From positions 1 through 9,142 of the forward strand of contig JAFAKZ010000472.1 in assembly GCA_019234745.1 (NCBI GenBank): a stretch of DNA of 9,142 bases, in the 5' to 3' direction. The stretch is from Burkholderiales bacterium. GTDB taxonomy: Bacteria > Pseudomonadota > Gammaproteobacteria > Burkholderiales > Chitinimonadaceae. A model generated the notes under the pieces. It saw only the letters and a program-made list of their open reading frames with translations, made no database searches and was not told the DNA's origin. A program made the position numbers and the translations under genes. Shown piece after piece: positions 1 through 6,560 of the stretch. Each line of letters begins with the position of its first letter. Within the stretch, counting starts at the first letter, position 1.

Positions 1-1071
1 GCGCCCGATGACCACGAGGCAAACCGTGAGCGGCGTCGACAGCAGGAGGCCGACAGGCCCCCACAGTGTGCCCCAGAAGAGCGCCGACACAATGACGGTC
101 AACGGAGCAAGCCCGGTGCTGTGGCCGTACACATGAGGCTCAATGGCGTTGGCAAGCAGAAGCTCCACCACGACGAATACGGCCAGGCACGAGAGCAACA
201 ACGTCCATCCCGGGTCCACCGCCGCCGCAAAGACGCTGGTAGCCAGGCCCGCAATCGGTACGCCCACATAGGGCACAAAGCGCAGCAAGCCGCCAAATGT
301 TCCCCATAGCACTGCATGCGGCACCCCAATCAGCCAAAGCGACGCACCAATCACGGCGGCAAATGCGACGTTGACCGCAAACTGCAGGAAGATGAAGCGG
401 GATACGCCCTCACCTGCGTCGCTCAGTGCCTTCAGCGTCTTGGCCACGTCCGCCTCGCCAACCACACGGATCAGCTTGTCGCGCAGTGCTTCATGCTCCT
501 GGAGGATGAACAGGAGCAACACCAGCACGATCGCAAACTCCCCCATCGGCCCCCACAATGCCGCAAACAGACGCGATAGGGCCTCGTTGGGCGCCATACC
601 CGTCATCGGCAATCCACCGGACGAGGTCTGCGGCGCTTTCGCTGATGTGTCTGCAGTCGGAGCAGAAGAAGCTACCGGCGCGATCTGCCGTAGGTTTGTC
701 TCCCACTTCGCAAAGGGTCGCGCAGTCATCTCTTGCACCTCCACGATCTTGCTGTGGATGCTCGCGCTGTACCTGGGAAGATCCGACGCGACAGCGCCGA
801 TTTGCATGACAACAACCACGCTGGTCCCGATGGCGCAGGCGCCAAGCAGCACCACCGATACGAGGGTCGCACCCGTCTGCCCGAGCCCCAGCAACCGGAC
901 TCGGCGCACCATGGGCGCAATGGCAAGGCTCAGAATCCCCGCCAGCGCGATCGGCTCAAGCACTTGGCGGCCAAAGTGAAGCAAGGCGACCAGGCAAGTG
1001 ACCGAGACGATCCAGCCAGCCGACGATTGCCGGGACGGCTCAGCCTTCGACTTTCCCTTTGCAGAATTCAT
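1..1071 (-). CDS. AI-2E/PerM-family membrane permease, C-terminus cut by window edge
   Basis: The minus-strand frame is open from an ATG at 1071 to base 1, giving 357 residues with the C-terminus outside the window. Hydrophobic segments lie near residues 20-55, 66-92, 178-191, 228-250, 268-283, 288-308 and 320-354. The family signature is clear: RFVPYVG at 265-271, then DPGW, the EPHVYGHSTGLAPL stretch at 311-324, and WGPVGLLLSTPLTV near 337-350. A hydrophilic, A/S/T/P-rich insert at about 115-165 fits the extracytoplasmic loop of this family. Betaproteobacterial members often run past 600 residues with a cytoplasmic tail, so a large part may be missing. Upstream of the ATG the minus strand carries purine-rich AGGAAGG and AGGGG, plausible ribosome sites. 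The family name comes from E. coli TqsA (AI-2 export), but most members have unproven substrates, so no quorum-sensing role is claimed. It is divergent from the TetR gene at 1246 and probably controlled by it. Confidence 0.93.
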   Translation of the reverse strand, partial: MNSAKGKSKAEPSRQSSAGWIVSVTCLVALLHFGRQVLEPIALAGILSLAIAPMVRRVRLLGLGQTGATLVSVVLLGACAIGTSVVVVMQIGAVASDLPRYSASIHSKIVEVQEMTARPFAKWETNLRQIAPVASSAPTADTSAKAPQTSSGGLPMTGMAPNEALSRLFAALWGPMGEFAIVLVLLLFILQEHEALRDKLIRVVGEADVAKTLKALSDAGEGVSRFIFLQFAVNVAFAAVIGASLWLIGVPHAVLWGTFGGLLRFVPYVGVPIAGLATSVFAAAVDPGWTLLLSCLAVFVVVELLLANAIEPHVYGHSTGLAPLTVIVSALFWGTLWGPVGLLLSTPLTVCLVVIGR

Positions 1072-1103
1072 GCAGCCCCTACCTTCCTACCTTACGGGTC
1101 GAT

Positions 1104-1118
1104 ACGATACCATATCGT
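1104..1118. promoter_or_regulatory. TetR-type operator candidate, perfect 6-3-6 dyad
   Basis: ACGATA (1104-1109) and TATCGT (1113-1118) are perfect inverted copies around a 3-base centre CCA. A short dyad of this size between a TetR gene and a divergent membrane permease is typical of a TetR-family operator. It overlaps the predicted permease -10 box and lies about 130 bases upstream of the TetR start, which fits repression of the permease more directly than autoregulation. Confidence 0.5.
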
Positions 1119-1138
1119 TCACTTTACAGTTGTGACAA
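1109..1138 (-). promoter_or_regulatory. Predicted promoter of the permease gene
   Basis: On the minus strand, TTGTCA (1138-1133) sits 18 bases before TATGGT (1114-1109), a fair sigma-70 -35/-10 pair lying about 40 bases upstream of the permease ATG at 1071. The -10 box lies inside the dyad at 1104-1118, so protein binding there would block transcription. This is a prediction by eye only. Confidence 0.45.
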
Positions 1139-1162
1139 GGCCCTTGTGCTTCAAGCACAAGG
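1130..1162. repeat. Nested palindromes built on ACAAGG/CCTTGT
   Basis: Three linked dyads lie side by side: TTGT-G-ACAA (1130-1138), ACAAGG-C-CCTTGT (1135-1147), and a 10-base perfect inverted repeat CCTTGTGCTT / AAGCACAAGG around a single C (1142-1162). They share arms, so they are three alternating half-sites rather than independent elements. The element overlaps the predicted permease -35 box. It could be a second operator, for example a cooperative array, or a cruciform or hairpin; no T-tract follows, so a terminator is unlikely. Confidence 0.5.
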
Positions 1163-1245
1163 AATGCACGGAACGAGTCGGTTCTGTTCATAAATATGAG
1201 AAAATGCTAGTCTTTGTACAATAAGCCACTGTAAGCCCAAACTGT

Positions 1246-1902
1246 ATGCAAGCTACCCCTCGACGCACCGGACGCCCCGACGCTCAATCCATAGAGCTGA
1301 TCAACCGCAAGATCATGGATACAGCGACACAGTTGTTCATCGAGCAGGGTTATGCAGCCACCTCGGTGGATCAAATCGCGTCGGTTGCTGGAGCTGGAAA
1401 GCAAACCATCTATCGACGATATGCTTCCAAAGAAGAGCTCTTCGGCGCAGTCATCCTTGAACTGGTACGCTCCGTGCTGGAGAACCCCCTCAAGATGCGG
1501 GCCAACGCCGCAGACCCACTGCAAGCGCTGCGTGACTTCTCCCGCTCCTTGCTCGACCTCGCCTTCGTCAAACCCGAAACCATGTCTCTCTATCGGATCC
1601 TGGTTTCCGAGGCCCTACGATTTCCCGACCTCGTCGCCCTGGTAACCAAGAGCGTCCTGCAGCCGATCGACGATATGCTCATTCATCTGCTCGAAGCCGC
1701 ACGAAAGAAAGGCCAAGTCCGCGCAGACGTCCCAATTGAAGACCAGTGCCACATCCTCGGCGGTATGTGTACGGGCTGGGTCTTTCAGCAGACGCTGTTC
1801 GGCAACCGGAGCCTCTCCAACGAGACAGAACGGGATGCATTCTTTGAAAGCATTTGGACGGTTTTCGTCAAGGGTGCGGTTGACGGGGTGGCACGACAAT
1901 AA
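1246..1902 (+). CDS. TetR/AcrR-family transcriptional regulator, AefR-like C-terminus
   Basis: This 218-residue protein has a TetR_N DNA-binding domain at about residues 20-68: a first helix around IMDTATQLFIEQGYAATS, then the recognition region VAGAGKQTIYRRYASKEELF. The C-terminal part, especially SLYRILVSEALRFPDLV and GQVRADVPIEDQCHILGGM, resembles the AefR-like ligand-binding domain found in regulators of efflux and stress genes. The ATG at 1246 is the first in frame, but the ribosome site before it is weak. TACAAT at 1217-1222 is a good -10 box without a convincing -35. It is divergent from the AI-2E-type permease, and a dyad at 1104-1118 makes that permease the likely target. The ligand is unknown. 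Confidence 0.92.
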   Translation: MQATPRRTGRPDAQSIELINRKIMDTATQLFIEQGYAATSVDQIASVAGAGKQTIYRRYASKEELFGAVILELVRSVLENPLKMRANAADPLQALRDFSRSLLDLAFVKPETMSLYRILVSEALRFPDLVALVTKSVLQPIDDMLIHLLEAARKKGQVRADVPIEDQCHILGGMCTGWVFQQTLFGNRSLSNETERDAFFESIWTVFVKGAVDGVARQ

Positions 1903-1917
1903 ATTGTGAACTCCAAA

Positions 1918-1970
1918 TCCTGACCTTGCCCCCGCAGCCGGGAGAGATAACCTTGGGAGCAAGGCCAGGA
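1918..1970. terminator. Possible bidirectional terminator or stem-loop between convergent genes
   Basis: TCCTGACCTTGC (1918-1929) can pair with GCAAGGCCAGGA (1959-1970), 11 of 12 positions matching across a 29-base loop. A competing small hairpin CCTTG-GGAG-CAAGG sits at 1951-1964. The element fills the 77-bp gap between the convergent TetR and outer-membrane protein genes, the right place for a shared terminator. No T-tract follows on either strand, so intrinsic termination is uncertain. Confidence 0.35.
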
Positions 1971-1979
1971 CTGGAACGC

Positions 1980-2537
1980 CTACACCCCGAAGTGGTATGC
2001 GGTGGTGATCATGAAGTTGTCGTCGTTCAGCCGTGTTCCATGGTGATTGGCGCGTGCGTCAGTCCATTCGGCGCCGGCAGTCCATTGGCGGCCGACCGCG
2101 TATGAGACCCCAACCCCGCCATGAAGGGCGTTGCTACTGAAGCTTCTGGCATCGTCCTTGCCCTTGATCTGGGCATCACCAAGCTTCACATAGGCCAACA
2201 GCTTCTTGTTGACCGGCAGGCCAGCGATCATGTCGACGCCATATACGTCGCTGCCGTACTTGCTTGTCCCGCCGCCACTCACGTTGTGATTCGCACGCCC
2301 GTTGTAATCGTAAAAGGCCGATACACCCACGATCTTTCCCGAGACCTCCCAGTTGTAACCCATCTCGACACCTGCGGCGCCAGTGTTCTTCCGATTGGTC
2401 GAGTAGGCGCCGGTTGTACGAGTAGTGTTATCACCGGCCTGCACGCTCACATAGGCACCGTCGAAATCGCCGGCGCGAACAAGTTGCATGGCACTCGCAG
2501 CGATAAGTGCGGCAATGCAGGAAGCGCGTTGTTTCAT
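1980..2537 (-). CDS. Small outer-membrane beta-barrel protein with signal peptide
   Basis: The protein is 185 residues. It starts with a signal peptide (MKQR, a hydrophobic stretch, predicted cleavage VRA|GD after residue 22). The mature part shows about eight alternating amphipathic strands, near 28-35, 53-65, 68-84, 97-109, 112-124, 136-148, 152-163 and 171-185, as in 8-stranded OmpA/OmpW/opacity-type barrels. The chain ends YHFGV instead of the usual terminal aromatic, although F is third from the end. The frame stays open upstream for 107 more codons, but ATG 2537 is chosen because it gives the signal peptide, has AGGA a few bases upstream, and avoids overlap with the divergent LysR gene. 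The specific family and function are not recognised. A LysR box candidate lies about 57 bases upstream, so regulation by that neighbour is plausible. Confidence 0.85.
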   Translation of the reverse strand: MKQRASCIAALIAASAMQLVRAGDFDGAYVSVQAGDNTTRTTGAYSTNRKNTGAAGVEMGYNWEVSGKIVGVSAFYDYNGRANHNVSGGGTSKYGSDVYGVDMIAGLPVNKKLLAYVKLGDAQIKGKDDARSFSSNALHGGVGVSYAVGRQWTAGAEWTDARANHHGTRLNDDNFMITTAYHFGV

Positions 2538-2593
2538 GTTTGTATCCTCTGAGTTGATTGCAGATTGCCTGGGTCGGTGTAGCTGCCTCGTGT

Positions 2594-2608
2594 TTGCTAG
2601 CGAAGCAA
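2594..2608. promoter_or_regulatory. LysR-box candidate (T-N11-A dyad)
   Basis: TTGCT (2594-2598) and AGCAA (2604-2608) are perfect inverted arms around 5 bases. The second T and second-last A are 11 bases apart, the T-N11-A pattern recognised by LysR-type regulators. It lies between the LysR gene (start 2692) and the divergent outer-membrane protein gene (start 2537), nearer the latter. A further 8-base palindrome TATCGATA at 2644-2651 could be a second site. Confidence 0.5.
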
Positions 2609-2691
2609 CTGAACGACGGAGTAACTTTACCAACGCACCAATGTATCGATAAGATGGCAATTCCACGAAAGAACGGTGCAAGGATGCAACA

Positions 2692-3621
2692 ATGAATGAC
2701 CTGAATGACCTTTTCTTCTTTGCTTCCGTAGTCGAACACAAAGGCTTTTCGGCGGCCGCCCGTGCGACGGGAATCGACAAGACGCGAATGAGCCGCCGGG
2801 TGGCTGCGCTCGAGGAGGACCTCGGCGTACGCTTACTGCAGCGGACGACAAGGAGCATCGGCTTGACCGAGGCCGGAAGGCGCTTCTACGAGCGATGCCA
2901 GGCCGTCGTCGACGGGGCACGCTCAGCGTATGAAGAGGTCGGGGAACTTACCAAGGAACCCTCGGGAAACGTCCGGGTGAGCTGCCCACACGCAATGGCG
3001 CAAAACTATCTCGCGCCAATGCTGCCCGGCTTCATGGCAGCGCACCCCAAGGTTTCCGTATATATCGAATCGACCGACCGGGTCGTCGATCCAATTGACG
3101 AGCGCTTCGATCTCGTTTTCCGCGCGAGCTCAGCGGTCGAGGACGCGGCCGGCCTGGTGGCACGGGAATTCGGTCAGGTTCGGTTGATCCTCGTGGCGAA
3201 CCCTGCCTACTTGACACGAATTGGCGGGATAGCGGCGCCAGATGACCTGCAGCGATCGGACATCATTTGCAGTTCAAGTGATCTGCACGACCAACAGGTG
3301 CGTTGGGGACTGCTACATGCAGACGAACCGCGCCAATGGGTAAGCACCACGCCGCGCCTGGTATCGAACGACCTCAGAGTACAGCTCGAAGCCTCGATAC
3401 ACGGGATTGGCGTTGCGCTAGTGCCGGAGCCGATTGTGGCTACAGCGATTGAGACAGCTCAACTGGTCCACGTGTTGCCAGAATGGTCCGCCCTTGGGCA
3501 CATCATCCACTTCGTCTACCCGAGGCCGCGAGGGATGCTCCCATCAGTGCGCAGCCTGATCGACTACCTTTGCGCCCACATTCCAACGATCATCGCGCAA
3601 AATGGCGTAGCTCCACTATAG
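2692..3621 (+). CDS. LysR-family transcriptional regulator
   Basis: The 309-residue length is normal for the family. Residues 1-60 form the winged helix-turn-helix (DLFFFASVVEHKGFSAAARATG, then RMSRRVAALEEDLGVRLLQRTTRS, ending LTEAGRRFYERC). A linker helix lies at about 62-90, and the two-lobed substrate-binding domain spans about 93-300, beginning GNVRVSCP. The domain resembles the CrgA-like branch of LysR regulators. The ATG at 2692 has AAGGA about 8 bases upstream. By the usual LysR arrangement, the divergent beta-barrel gene is the first candidate target and the dyad at 2594-2608 the candidate site. The inducer is unknown. GTGGTC-GTT-GACCAC at 3656-3670 downstream may help end the transcript but lacks a T-tract. 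Confidence 0.95.
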   Translation: MNDLNDLFFFASVVEHKGFSAAARATGIDKTRMSRRVAALEEDLGVRLLQRTTRSIGLTEAGRRFYERCQAVVDGARSAYEEVGELTKEPSGNVRVSCPHAMAQNYLAPMLPGFMAAHPKVSVYIESTDRVVDPIDERFDLVFRASSAVEDAAGLVAREFGQVRLILVANPAYLTRIGGIAAPDDLQRSDIICSSSDLHDQQVRWGLLHADEPRQWVSTTPRLVSNDLRVQLEASIHGIGVALVPEPIVATAIETAQLVHVLPEWSALGHIIHFVYPRPRGMLPSVRSLIDYLCAHIPTIIAQNGVAPL

Positions 3622-4005
3622 ATACACCGGGCTAGTGTGGTGTTTGCGCGCGCCGGTGGTCGTTGACCACTGTATTGCTCGGATCGACTAGCTGCACTCG
3701 ACCCTGTGCGGAAACTCCACGCTCGGCGCGCAGGCGACTGCTTCTCGGTGCCAAACCGGACATTCGTGAAGATTCGCGCGAAGGTCCAGTTAGCGCTGGA
3801 ACCCGGGCTTACGCCAGCGCATTGAGTAATGATGATTGATCGCCTTCCAATATTGCGACAGCCTGCTTCAGATCCGTGACTGTCGTACCCGCGCGATGAA
3901 AACAGGCATTGAGCCAGGACAAAGGGCTGGTCGAGAGACTGTTTCTTTGCAGTCTGGTTGAGCACCCTTGCCCGCGCACGCGTCCTGGCGTAGCGTTATT
4001 GCCGG
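3622..4005. other. 384-bp stretch with no confident gene between convergent genes
   Basis: This region separates the LysR gene from the end of the secreted protein gene. It holds a 6-base perfect hairpin GTGGTC-GTT-GACCAC (3656-3670) and a weaker ACACC/GGTGT pair just after the LysR stop. A minus-strand frame ending at a stop at 3811-3809 reads AGTTVTDLKQAVAILEGDQ and then SSLLNALA. This looks protein-like, but the frame has no ATG and runs into the end of the 4006-5166 gene, so it may be a gene relic or chance. An overlapping 133-residue frame in another phase is R/S-rich and looks like a shadow. No RNA gene or mobile element is recognised. Confidence 0.5.
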
Positions 4006-5166
4006 CTATTTTTGTGGGAAGCGGACAGTGCTGATTTCCGCCTGCATGCCAGCCAGTACCTTACGGCCTTCCGCGCTCAGAAGCGGGGTAAGTTTGGCCC
4101 AGGGAATCTCGATATCGCCGGCACATGCCATCATCGAGCCAGGTAGCTCTGCGTTAAACACCAGTGCTTCGCGCGTCGGGTGCATTAGCCAGGCGGTTTG
4201 AGGAGAACCGCCCACGTCTGCGCACCAGTCCACAGCATTGGGCTGTGCACGCCAGGCATGATCGAGCAAAGCCCGAAAGCCCGGCCAATCCACCATGGTT
4301 GGCCGACCGGCTCCCGCCTTCACTTCATGCGGCTCCAGATAATCAAACACCGAGAACAACTTGCCGGTCGTTCGATCAAACGTTTTCCAGCCGTACACCG
4401 CAGTTTGATGCCCACCACAATTGGCGGATTCACCGAATGAGACCAGCAGCCAGCGGGAGGTCACCGCTTGTGGTTCCGCTTCGAACGTATACTCGCACTC
4501 GGATCCGTTTCGGGCCAGTGCATTGCGCGAATAGCTCTGAAACCGGTTCCGCAAGGCTTCATCATTGGCCGGCATCTGGTCGTCGATTCCCTTGTTGATG
4601 ACCTGATTGATGCTACTGCCACCCGTGAGCCGGAATCCACGATACTCGATGCTGTGCGGCCCACCGAATGATGCCTGGATTTCGTCATACGCCACACCAC
4701 CGAGACTGCGCGCACGATGTGTGACCTTAAAACGTTTTTCGAGCGTTGAATTGAAGGCGTCACCGCCACAAGGAGATTCGCTGCTGCTCCCAGCAATTCG
4801 GCGCAACCGTATCTCCACCTTCCTTGTGCCGTTTTCCCAACGGCCGGACATTGCGTCACCCTCAGGTTTCAGCAGCACGATGCGCGCGTTCCTGCTTTCT
4901 TCGAGTGCGACTTCTGAGGGTTCGACATTGCCAGCTGCCGAATCGCCAGTTCCGGCCGGCGCGCCTCCCTCCACATCACGCAGATCAATGACTTTGAGAA
5001 TGCGATCGTAGTAGTAAGCCTTGGGTGCGTATCCTGCGCCCTGTGCCGTATAACACAGATGAATGGGCTGTGATCCAAGAGTACCCTGCCAGCCCCCGAA
5101 ACGGGTATCGGCCCATGCTGACGCGGTCAGAGCGCACGCGACAGCGGCAATTGCAATCATGCGCAT
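4006..5166 (-). CDS. Secreted two-domain protein of unknown function (DUF3298-like C-terminal part)
   Basis: This 386-residue protein begins with a signal peptide (MRMIAIAAVACALTASAWA|DT, cleavage after residue 19), pointing to the periplasm or outside. Residues 20-125 form a beta-rich segment with the pattern GGWQGTLGSQPIHLCY, then AYYYDR, then LLKPEGDAMSGRWENG, a layout seen in other secreted proteins of unknown role. Residues 155-385 resemble DUF3298/RsiV-like domains: IEYRGFRLTGGSSINQVINKG, then WLLVSFGESANCGGHQTAVYGW, then FDRTTGKLFSVFDYL. Six mature cysteines (38, 133, 224, 250, 315, 348) could form up to three disulfides. The ATG at 5166 is used; a second ATG at 5160 is possible, and the ribosome site (GAAAGA) is weak. 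No operon partner is visible. The domain assignment is by pattern only and the function is unknown. Confidence 0.8.
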   Translation of the reverse strand: MRMIAIAAVACALTASAWADTRFGGWQGTLGSQPIHLCYTAQGAGYAPKAYYYDRILKVIDLRDVEGGAPAGTGDSAAGNVEPSEVALEESRNARIVLLKPEGDAMSGRWENGTRKVEIRLRRIAGSSSESPCGGDAFNSTLEKRFKVTHRARSLGGVAYDEIQASFGGPHSIEYRGFRLTGGSSINQVINKGIDDQMPANDEALRNRFQSYSRNALARNGSECEYTFEAEPQAVTSRWLLVSFGESANCGGHQTAVYGWKTFDRTTGKLFSVFDYLEPHEVKAGAGRPTMVDWPGFRALLDHAWRAQPNAVDWCADVGGSPQTAWLMHPTREALVFNAELPGSMMACAGDIEIPWAKLTPLLSAEGRKVLAGMQAEISTVRFPQK

Positions 5167-5730
5167 ACAAATCTTTCAGCAAATTGAAGCGGCCTGATCA
5201 TACCTCATGACCATCGACACACCACCATGCTTCAGCCCGGGTATCCTGAAGACCTTAGTTAGCGTGCCATTTTTTCCAAATTTTGCGGTGACCCCAAGAA
5301 GAAATCCGGAAACACACCGTAAAGGACTTGGAATGAACAGGCTGAGCTGGAAGAACGCTCGGCCGAGTTCATGCTGTGGAGAGTTCCGTTCCCGGCCAAG
5401 TAAGGTGGCTGGCAGTTCATCGTGCCCGATGCCCTTCGGGTCTTGCGCCATGCTACCTTGCATGGGCGGCTAGAGTGACGCCTAATCAGGATGCAGACCG
5501 GGCAACATGGTGACCTCATGGCAGCGATAAGCTGCCGCGGCGCTAATGTAGCTGACACCACGGCGACCGACATGAGTGACTGTTCATGGCCGGCAACAGC
5601 CGGTCGTGAATCTGTTGCAGGGGTCCGTTATCCGGCATAAACCGGTCGACACCAGCATACCATGCTCGGATTGGTCAGCGATGACCGGCACGCTTGGTCA
5701 ACTTCGCCGGAACACGACACTAGATCCCAG
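5167..5730. other. 564-bp hairpin-rich stretch with no convincing gene
   Basis: It lies between the start of the secreted protein gene (its promoter must be near 5170-5250) and the 3' end of the TetR gene. It contains several perfect short inverted repeats: CTTCAG/CTGAAG (5230-5251), CCATGC/GCATGG (5448-5465), GGCAGC/GCTGCC (5520-5536) and GGTCA/TGACC (5673-5686). There is also a strong 12-bp hairpin at 5583-5610, and TTGGTCA occurs twice (5671-5677 and 5694-5700). Open frames here are short, lack good ribosome sites and read like random sequence in all phases. I read this as non-coding or degraded DNA. Confidence 0.55.
5583..5610. repeat. Strong hairpin: 12-bp stem with AACA loop
   Basis: TTCATGGCCGGC (5583-5594) and GCCGGTCGTGAA (5599-5610) flank the tetraloop AACA. 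Ten of 12 positions are Watson-Crick pairs, and the two others become G-U wobbles in plus-strand RNA, so that RNA would pair fully. On the minus strand those two positions would be A-C mismatches, so the plus-strand transcript is the better-folded one. No T-tract follows. It may be an intergenic repeat unit or part of a small RNA; I recognise no named family. Confidence 0.45.
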
Positions 5731-6480
5731 CTAGATTGAACCATCGGCTGCGGTCACGCTGCCCTTCGGCAATGCCCGATTCGCAATTTCGTGGGCTTCC
5801 ACCCGGTCGACACCAAGTACCGTCAGGGCTTCCGTAGCAGTCCGCTCCGGCATGTCCCTCACGTCAAATCCGAGATTGCGCAGGCGCGCAGCTTCATCCC
5901 CAAGCACCTTGCCAAACTCGAGGTCAGTGGCAATAGCCGCTAGCGCGGCCCCGCCCACTGCGATGAAGCTCAAGAACGGGTCCGAAACGTCGAAGCGCCC
6001 ATCTTTGATGCCACGCTGAATATCCCGCCAAAGCCGGCGGCCCAAGCCACGACTCATTGCACGCGCAGAGTAGGCCTCGCGCAATAGGAAGCGCCCCCAC
6101 ACAGGCTCGGCCCGTGCGCGCAACAAGGTATGGCGCACGCATACGGCGACCACTTCTGCCGGATCAGCAAGCTCGGCCGTTAAACGATCCAGGCGATCAG
6201 CAAACTCTTCGAACACCCAGTCGGCGACAGCCGCATGAATCGCTTCCTTGGATTCAAAGTGGTTGTAAAACGAGCCGAAGCCGACGTCGGCCAGCTCAGT
6301 AATCTCGTTTACAGCAACCCCTTCCATCCCATTCTCGGCCATGAGACGCAATGCCGCGTCCATCAACCGCATGCGCGTTTCCCGCTTGCGCCGGGCACCA
6401 CGCGGTTCGCGCTCAACCGTTGGCGATTCAGCAACTTGGGAGACGGTAGCTGCGGCACGACGTGACGAAGGGCTAGGCAT
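5731..6480 (-). CDS. TetR-family regulator of the adjacent aromatic-degradation operon
   Basis: The protein is 249 residues. An N-terminal tail of about 30 residues rich in S, A, P and R precedes the TetR_N domain at about 34-82 (TRMRLMDAALRLMAENGMEG, then ITELADVGFGSFYNHFESKEAI with the typical FYNHF-SKE signature). The remaining residues form an all-helical ligand domain. The ATG at 6480 is the most upstream possible, because an in-frame stop lies just before it; the ribosome site is poor. The gene is divergent from the FAD hydroxylase gene 128 bases away, with face-to-face promoters sharing a -35 element, so it probably represses that operon and itself, with an aromatic substrate or product as inducer. 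The effector is not deducible from sequence. Confidence 0.93.
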   Translation of the reverse strand: MPSPSSRRAAATVSQVAESPTVEREPRGARRKRETRMRLMDAALRLMAENGMEGVAVNEITELADVGFGSFYNHFESKEAIHAAVADWVFEEFADRLDRLTAELADPAEVVAVCVRHTLLRARAEPVWGRFLLREAYSARAMSRGLGRRLWRDIQRGIKDGRFDVSDPFLSFIAVGGAALAAIATDLEFGKVLGDEAARLRNLGFDVRDMPERTATEALTVLGVDRVEAHEIANRALPKGSVTAADGSI

Positions 6481-6502
6481 GGGGAATCAGATCATGAAGA
6501 AA

Positions 6503-6529
6503 GTGATCGAAGTATAACTTACGTATCAC
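6503..6529. promoter_or_regulatory. TetR operator candidate over the TetR gene -10 box
   Basis: Arms AAGT (6510-6513) and ACTT (6517-6520) flank ATA, with outer arms GTGAT (6503-6507) and ATCAC (6525-6529) whose centre is offset by about one base. The imperfect dyad covers the predicted TetR -10 box, fitting autoregulation. Confidence 0.4.
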
Positions 6530-6538
6530 AGTTGACAA
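6511..6538 (-). promoter_or_regulatory. Predicted promoter of the TetR gene
   Basis: On the minus strand, TTGTCA (6538-6533) is followed after 16 bases by TATACT (6516-6511), a near-consensus sigma-70 pair. Transcription would begin about 24 bases before the ATG at 6480. Its -35 box shares six bases with that of the opposite promoter, so RNA polymerase can probably occupy only one of them at a time. Confidence 0.6.
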
Positions 6539-6560
6539 AATTATCAGTCTTGATTTAAAT
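6532..6560 (+). promoter_or_regulatory. Predicted promoter of the hydroxylase-dioxygenase operon
   Basis: A perfect -35 TTGACA (6532-6537) is followed after 17 bases by TTAAAT (6555-6560), a 4-of-6 match to the -10 consensus. A start near 6567 would give a leader of about 40 bases before the ATG at 6609. The -10 box lies wholly inside a 12-base palindrome (6551-6562), giving a simple route for repression. Confidence 0.6.

Noticed and set aside
371..979. 202-residue plus-strand frame inside the permease gene
   Set aside because: Serine/threonine/proline-rich translation with no domain, antisense to a frame with clear AI-2E family motifs.
1..1071. Reading the AI-2E-type permease as evidence of quorum sensing
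   Set aside because: The family name derives from one E. coli member; no luxS, receptor or other AI-2 gene is in the window, and most members have unproven substrates.
2538..2858. In-frame 107-codon extension upstream of the outer-membrane protein start
   Set aside because: It overlaps the start of the divergent LysR gene, would bury the signal peptide in the middle of the protein, and lacks a ribosome site; ATG 2537 has AGGA and a proper signal peptide.
3564..3965. 133-residue minus-strand frame
   Set aside because: It starts at GTG, overlaps the LysR 3' end, is R/S-rich with no recognisable domain, and appears to be a shadow or chance frame.
5230..5275. Hairpin CTTCAG/CTGAAG followed by a T-run as a rho-independent terminator
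   Set aside because: The T-run (5270-5275) begins 18 bases after the stem, too far for an intrinsic terminator, and no plus-strand gene ends just before it.
5176..5573. Short minus-strand frames of 95 and 104 residues
   Set aside because: Overlapping frames in two phases with no ribosome sites, no domain signal and unusual composition; treated as non-coding.
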